Of a DNA stretch of 39,895 bases, positions 35,970 through 39,895 are shown piece by piece; the first letter of the stretch is position 1; each line of letters opens with the position of its first letter. The notes under the pieces were generated by a model, which was given only the letters and a program-made list of their open reading frames with translations, was not told the origin of the DNA and made no database searches. Source of the stretch: Gemmatimonadota bacterium (GTDB taxonomy: Bacteria > Gemmatimonadota > Gemmatimonadetes > Gemmatimonadales > Gemmatimonadaceae). The stretch covers positions 1 to 39,895 of the forward strand of contig JARIEX010000017.1 of NCBI GenBank assembly GCA_031127095.1, read 5' to 3'. The translations under genes and the position numbers were made by a program.

Positions 35970-36610
35970 CCGTCTGCAGGTCGGGCCCGTGCGACCAGTA
36001 CGGCGCGTACTCCATCGAGCGAGCCGCCGGCGGCGCGCAGGGCCACGAGGGCGTGATACAGCAGATCGGCCGTTTCCTCGGTGGCACGTTCCACGTCGCC
36101 GTCCACGCAGGCGGTGGCCAGTTCCACCGCTTCTTCTCCCAGCTTTTTCAGGCGCAGGTTGCGGTCGGCGAGCAGTCGCTGCGTGTAGCTCTCCGGTGCG
36201 GGTGCCGCGGTCGTGGTCGTGGCCGACTGCATGCGCGAGGCGATCGTGGCGTCGAGCGCCGAGAAGACGTCGGCAGACAATGCCTCAGCGCGGAAACAGG
36301 AGTGGGTTCCGTTATGGCAGGCGGGTCCGGCGGGGATCACGCGCGCGAGCACGGCATCGGCATCGCAATCGGCCGTGAGTGACACGACGCGCTGCACGTT
36401 GCCGCTCGTGCCCCCTTTGTGCCACAACCCGCGCGTCCGCGAGCGGTAGTGCATCTCGCCGCTCTCCAGCGTGCGCTCGAGCGCCTCGCGGTCGGCGTGC
36501 GCCACCATCAGTACGGCACCTGAAGTGGCATCCTGCGTCACCACCGTCACCAAACCGCTGCTTTTGGTGAAGTCCAGCGTATCCAGGTCGAGCGTGGCGG
36601 GGGATGTCAT
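35966..36610 (-). CDS. hisIE: Bifunctional phosphoribosyl-AMP cyclohydrolase / phosphoribosyl-ATP pyrophosphatase
   Basis: This 214-residue fusion does steps 2 and 3 of histidine synthesis. The HisI half (about 1-120) shows LWHKGGTSGNVQ, DCDADAVL (metal-binding aspartates) and CHNGTHSCF (zinc cysteines). The HisE half (about 140-214) shows YTQRLLADRNLRLKKLGEEAVELATA and ERATEETADLLYHALVAL with the acidic metal-binding residues. A Thr/Ala/Pro linker joins them. It is the last gene of the his operon: its ATG overlaps the stop of the phosphatase gene (ATGA). It converges on the mutarotase gene, sharing CTAG, so no terminator lies between them. Confidence 0.96.
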   Translation of the reverse strand: MTSPATLDLDTLDFTKSSGLVTVVTQDATSGAVLMVAHADREALERTLESGEMHYRSRTRGLWHKGGTSGNVQRVVSLTADCDADAVLARVIPAGPACHNGTHSCFRAEALSADVFSALDATIASRMQSATTTTAAPAPESYTQRLLADRNLRLKKLGEEAVELATACVDGDVERATEETADLLYHALVALRAAGGSLDGVRAVLVARARPADG

Positions 36611-37431
36611 GCGGTGCCTCCAGTCAGGGTCGCGTCCGGCGATGCGGCGTGTGTCGGTGTGATCAAGAACGGCCGGACGACGTCGCCGAGGGCGGCGTTC
36701 GTGGCGATTACGTCACCACCGAACGCCGTGTCGGCGCCACGCCAGTCGGTGAAACGGCCGCCGGCTTCGGTAATGAGCGGATACACCGCCGCGGCATCCC
36801 ACGGGTTGACGATGTCGTCGATCATGATCTCGGCGCGCCCCGTGGCCACGAGCAGATAGCCGTAGCAGTCGCCCCACGTGCGGGCCACGGCCACCTCCGA
36901 CGCCAGCGACTGCCAGTGCGCACGCCGGTGCGGACGCTCCAGGAACCGGTCGTCGGTGATCAGCGCGGTGGCTTCACGTAGTTGCGCTGTGCGGGATACG
37001 GCGGCGCGGCTGCCGTTCCACCAGCACCCCTCTCCCAAGGCGGCCGCCACGGTTTCCTGCACGGCGGGATAGCAGGCCGCCCCAGCGATCACGGTGTCGC
37101 CTTCACAGCAGGCCACGAGTGTACCCCACAGCGGCACGCCGCGCACAAAGGCCTTGGTGCCGTCGATGGGGTCGAGAATCCAGCGCCGCGGCGCATCGGT
37201 GCGCTCATCGGCGAGCTCCTCGCCGAACACACCATCGTGCGGGAACCGTTCGGCCAGCCATGCGCGGGCCGCGCGCTCCGCCTCGCGATCGGCGATCGTG
37301 ACCGGTGAGCCGTCGCTCTTGTGTTCCACGTCAACGCCGGTGCGATACCAGCGCATCGCGATTCCCGCCGCGAATTGCGCCAGCTCGGCGGCGGCCTGCA
37401 GCAGCACCGCCGGTGATTCGCGCGTGCTCAT
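36607..37431 (-). CDS. hisN: Inositol-monophosphatase family protein, probable histidinol-phosphatase
   Basis: ATG 37431 overlaps the hisF stop (ATGA), giving 274 residues; the longer open frame upstream lies inside hisF and is not coding. IMPase metal-site motifs are complete: [10 protein letters not shown] (Glu), [15 protein letters not shown] (Asp-Pro-Ile-Asp-Gly-Thr) and [14 protein letters not shown] (late Asp). The family dephosphorylates small phosphomonoesters in the cytoplasm with Mg2+. Its place inside a tight his operon supports histidinol-phosphate phosphatase, as for actinobacterial HisN; by sequence alone an inositol or PAP phosphatase could not be excluded. hisB in this operon is the dehydratase only, so a separate phosphatase is needed. 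Confidence 0.88.
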   Translation of the reverse strand: MSTRESPAVLLQAAAELAQFAAGIAMRWYRTGVDVEHKSDGSPVTIADREAERAARAWLAERFPHDGVFGEELADERTDAPRRWILDPIDGTKAFVRGVPLWGTLVACCEGDTVIAGAACYPAVQETVAAALGEGCWWNGSRAAVSRTAQLREATALITDDRFLERPHRRAHWQSLASEVAVARTWGDCYGYLLVATGRAEIMIDDIVNPWDAAAVYPLITEAGGRFTDWRGADTAFGGDVIATNAALGDVVRPFLITPTHAASPDATLTGGTA

Positions 37432-38207
37432 GCCGTCACCGGCGCGCTGGTGATGCGCACCGGCAGTCCGGCCTCGCGCATGGTCTGCTTGAGCGCTTGC
37501 ACCGTCGTCACGCCGTCGTGCAGAATCCCGGCCACGAGCACCGCATCGGCGCCGCCCCGCACGATCCCGTCCACCAGATGCTGCGCGGTGCCGGCACCGC
37601 CGGAGGCGATCACCGGGACGTGCACCGCATCGGCCACGGCGCGTGTGATCACGAGGTCGTAGCCGGTGCGGGCCCCGTCGCGATCGATCGACGTGAGCAG
37701 GATTTCGCCGGCCCCGCGCGCCACGCACTCCTGCGCCCATGCCACCGCGTCGAGCGGCGTTTCTTCACGACCGCCCTTCACCCAGACCTTGTACTCGCCG
37801 TTGGCATCACGCTTGGCGTCGATGCTGGCCACGACGCACTGCGCGCCGAAACGGTCGGCGGCTTCGATGAGCAATTCCGGGCGCGTGACGATCGCCGAGT
37901 TCACCGACACCTTGTCGGCGCCGGCCCGCAGCGCCCGCGCGACGTCGTCCACCGTGCGCACGCCACCTCCGATCGTGAGCGGGATGAAGAGACGTTCGGC
38001 GGTGCGGCGCGCCACATCGAGCAGTGTGGCGCGCTCCTCGGCGCTGGCGGAGATGTCGAGAAACGTGATCTCGTCGGCGCCGTCCTGCTCGTAGCGTTCG
38101 GAGAGCGCCACCGGATCCCCCACATCGCGCAGGCCGACGAACTGCACCCCTTTCACCACGCGCGCGCCCTTTACATCGAGGCACACGATCACGCGTCGCG
38201 TCAGCAT
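37428..38207 (-). CDS. hisF: Imidazole glycerol phosphate synthase, cyclase subunit
   Basis: HisF takes the ammonia made by HisH and forms imidazole glycerol phosphate plus AICAR from PRFAR. ATG 38207 gives 259 residues, the usual length, 4 bases after the hisB stop; the longer frame upstream lies inside hisB. The catalytic Asp near residue 9 is in [16 protein letters not shown], and the second Asp is in [11 protein letters not shown]. Phosphate-binding loops are [11 protein letters not shown] and later [16 protein letters not shown]. The insert [22 protein letters not shown] is typical of HisF and separates it from HisA. Confidence 0.97.
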   Translation of the reverse strand: MLTRRVIVCLDVKGARVVKGVQFVGLRDVGDPVALSERYEQDGADEITFLDISASAEERATLLDVARRTAERLFIPLTIGGGVRTVDDVARALRAGADKVSVNSAIVTRPELLIEAADRFGAQCVVASIDAKRDANGEYKVWVKGGREETPLDAVAWAQECVARGAGEILLTSIDRDGARTGYDLVITRAVADAVHVPVIASGGAGTAQHLVDGIVRGGADAVLVAGILHDGVTTVQALKQTMREAGLPVRITSAPVTA

Positions 38208-38211
38208 GCGA

Positions 38212-38754
38212 TCACGCGTCCGTGATCTCGAGACGCACGCTGCCCTTGGTGCTGAATACGGCGCCGGTTTCCACGAGTGCCTCGCGCAGCGCAAACCCCA
38301 GTCCCTTGATGGCCGCTTCGACGATGTGGTGCTTGTCGACACCGCGGATCACACGCACATGCAGCGTGGCCTTGGCGTTGTCGGCGAACGAGCGCAGGAA
38401 GTGCTCGTAGAGATTGGAGGGCAGCTTGCCCTCGTAGTACGGACGGCCGCCGATGTCGAGCACGACCTGCACGAGCGCGTCGTCCATCGGTACCGTGCGC
38501 TCGCCGTAGCGCGCGCAGCCGGCCGGTGCGAAGGCCGCGACCGCCTGACCGAGCGTGATAGCGACGTCCTCGATGAGGTGATGGCGCATGTCGCCGGTAG
38601 CCTGCACGCTCAGGTCCACGCCGGCGTAGCGTGCGAATGCCACGAGCATATGGTCGAGGAACACGTCGCCGGTGGACACCGTGGCCACACCCGTGCCGGC
38701 GGTGATGGCCAGGCGGATCTGTGTCTCCTTCGATTCCCGAATGACAACGGTCAT
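38212..38754 (-). CDS. hisB: Imidazoleglycerol-phosphate dehydratase
   Basis: The 180-residue monofunctional enzyme dehydrates imidazole glycerol phosphate to imidazole acetol phosphate. Manganese-binding motifs are seen: [28 protein letters not shown] and [21 protein letters not shown]. Other conserved residues are in [24 protein letters not shown]. It has no phosphatase domain, unlike E. coli HisB, and it is shorter than most stand-alone enzymes (about 195) because the N-terminus begins directly at [10 protein letters not shown]. The start overlaps the hisA stop (ATGA). Its place between hisA and hisF is not the most common order. Confidence 0.96.
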   Translation of the reverse strand: MTVVIRESKETQIRLAITAGTGVATVSTGDVFLDHMLVAFARYAGVDLSVQATGDMRHHLIEDVAITLGQAVAAFAPAGCARYGERTVPMDDALVQVVLDIGGRPYYEGKLPSNLYEHFLRSFADNAKATLHVRVIRGVDKHHIVEAAIKGLGFALREALVETGAVFSTKGSVRLEITDA

Positions 38755-39464
38755 GCCCCGAACTCCTCGGCGAGACGGCGCGCATCGAGCACGCCTGTGT
38801 ATAGCGCCATCCCCAGCACGGCACCGGCGAGTCCGCGGTGCTCGAGGGCGCGCATATCATCGAGCGACGTGACACCGCCCGAGGCGAACACCGGCCATGC
38901 GCTGGCGTCCGCGACATCCTCCATGAGCGGCAGGTCCGTTCCTGCCATCCGACCTTCCAGATGCACCGCCGTGACCAGCACGCCGGCCAGCGGCAGCGCG
39001 CTGAGTTCCTGCACAAAGTCGATTACGTCCAGCCGTGACGTTTCCGCCCAGCCACGCGTGACGACCAGTCGCTCGCGCACATCCGCGGCCACGATCAAGC
39101 GCCCCGGGAAGGCGTGCGCCATCTCGTGGCGCCAGTCTTCGTCTTCCACGGCGCGGGTGCCCACCACGACCCAAGTGGCGCCGTCGTCGAGCAGCGAGGC
39201 GATGCGGGACTCGTCCCGCACGCCGCCGCCCACCTGGACTGGCACCGTAGCGTCGCGGAGGATCTCCCGGATTACGTCCTGATTGTGTCCGCGCCCCGTG
39301 GCCGCGTCGAGATCCACCACGTGCAGGCGCGTGAAGCCGGTGTGCGCCCAATCACGGGCCACGGCGGCCGGGTCGTCGAGACGCACGCGCTCGTCGGCAT
39401 AGTCACCACCGACCAGCTGCACGCACTTGCCGCCGCGCAGGTCCACTGCGGGTACCGCGATCAT
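38751..39464 (-). CDS. hisA: ProFAR isomerase (phosphoribosylformimino-AICAR ribotide isomerase)
   Basis: HisA opens the ribose ring of ProFAR by an Amadori rearrangement. The 237 residues form a TIM barrel with the first catalytic Asp in AVPAVDLRGGKCVQLVGGD, the second in LIVAADVRERLV, and phosphate loops VQVGGGVRDE and VFASGGVTSLDDM. LHVVDLDAATGRG is conserved in the family. The start ATG 39464 overlaps the hisH stop by four bases (ATGA) and its stop overlaps the hisB start likewise. An actinobacterial-type dual function (PriA, also in tryptophan synthesis) is possible in principle but nothing seen demands it. Confidence 0.97.
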   Translation of the reverse strand: MIAVPAVDLRGGKCVQLVGGDYADERVRLDDPAAVARDWAHTGFTRLHVVDLDAATGRGHNQDVIREILRDATVPVQVGGGVRDESRIASLLDDGATWVVVGTRAVEDEDWRHEMAHAFPGRLIVAADVRERLVVTRGWAETSRLDVIDFVQELSALPLAGVLVTAVHLEGRMAGTDLPLMEDVADASAWPVFASGGVTSLDDMRALEHRGLAGAVLGMALYTGVLDARRLAEEFGA

Positions 39465-39895
39465 GATGCCCTCCTGAAAGAAGCCGCGAATTGCAGGAAC
39501 TCACGCACGAACGCCACGCCGGGGGCGCTGGACTTCTCCGGATGGAACTGCGTGCCGATGATGTTGCCGCGCCGCACTGACGCGGGGAAGCGGTCGCCCT
39601 CGTGTTCGCTCCACGCACTCACGAACGGCGTGTGCGCCGCGGTGGGGCGACAGACGAAGCTGTTGGCGTAGTAGGCCACGTCGAGCCCCGAGGCCAGCAA
39701 CAGTGGATCGGTAATGTTCTCGAGGCGGTTCCAACCGATCTGCGGCACCTGTGCGGCGTGCAGTTTCGTGACCTGCCCGTCTACGACCCCCAGCCCCATC
39801 CCGGGCCCTTCGTCGCTGCCAGTGAACAGCAGCTGCATCCCCAGGCAGATGCCCAGCGCCGGCAGTCCGGCCAACAGCGCGTCACGCATCACCTC
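39461..39895 (-). CDS. hisH: Imidazole glycerol phosphate synthase, glutaminase subunit (partial)
   Basis: Only the C-terminal part of about 144 residues is present; the start lies beyond the window's right edge, and the ATG at 39892 is internal. HisH hydrolyses glutamine and passes ammonia to HisF. The nucleophile Cys is in LGICLGMQLLFTGSDEG, and the His-Glu pair is in GTQFHPEKSS. Between them come GLGVVDGQV, QIGWNRL and YYANSFVC, all usual in HisH. It is the first visible gene of the operon and its stop overlaps hisA. Confidence 0.96.
   Translation of the reverse strand, partial: EVMRDALLAGLPALGICLGMQLLFTGSDEGPGMGLGVVDGQVTKLHAAQVPQIGWNRLENITDPLLLASGLDVAYYANSFVCRPTAAHTPFVSAWSEHEGDRFPASVRRGNIIGTQFHPEKSSAPGVAFVREFLQFAASFRRAS

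Overview
This is a 39.9 kb, high-GC, gene-dense piece of bacterial chromosome. Several features suggest a Gram-negative, aerobic, soil- or freshwater-type bacterium, most likely a member of the Gemmatimonadota. They are many Sec- and Tat-exported proteins, two TonB-dependent receptors, a planctomycete-type cytochrome (DUF1587/1592/1595/1588/1585) next to a DUF1552 protein, paired M16 peptidases, a GxxExxY protein, and short dispersed inverted repeats. The taxonomic call is inference from gene content; no rRNA or other marker lies in the window.

Left part (1-9.6 kb). A poorly conserved stretch holds an exported protein of unknown function (418-1101), a gene-poor segment with an AT-rich spot, and the C-terminal remnant of a Fic-family protein (about 1384-1651). 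It is followed by a divergent pair: a Tat-exported YtcJ-type amidohydrolase (-) and a Tat-exported sulfatase (+). Next, on the minus strand, come a TonB-dependent receptor, an exported type II asparaginase and a small exported protein; the last two form an operon.

Middle (9.6-23.5 kb). argG (+) ends in a clear hairpin terminator. It is followed by a GxxExxY (PDDEXK-like) gene abutting an imperfect inverted-repeat element (repeat A). After a VOC protein (-) and an exported protein translationally coupled to a ketopantoate-reductase-like gene (+), there is a three-gene operon of exported proteins: a di-haem planctomycete-type cytochrome, a DUF1552 protein, and a long ankyrin-repeat protein. It ends at a perfect 40-nt palindrome. 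Then come an exported protein with three THxxH motifs (-), an exported creatininase-family protein with altered metal-ligand motifs (+), a small lipoprotein (+) and a second copy of the inverted repeat without a nuclease gene (repeat B).

Right part (23.5-39.9 kb). An exported beta-propeller-like protein and a large TonB-dependent receptor are co-oriented. The receptor carries an unusual post-barrel extension of about 180 residues with LTxxQ-like motifs, and the propeller-like protein contains a similar helix. A different inverted repeat (CTCTGCG type) separates them from murB. Divergent from murB is a pair of M16 peptidases (one active, one lacking the zinc motif), then a DUF429 protein, a Tat-exported Gfo/Idh/MocA oxidoreductase and a hexose-phosphate mutarotase-like gene. 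The window ends in a tightly overlapping histidine operon on the minus strand in the order hisH-hisA-hisB-hisF-hisN-hisIE, with hisH cut by the window edge.

The most interesting candidates for undescribed biology are: (1) the repeat element paired with a GxxExxY nuclease-like gene, with a solo copy 12 kb away; (2) the cytochrome/DUF1552/ankyrin export operon; (3) the TonB receptor with an LTxxQ tail plus its neighbouring propeller-like protein.
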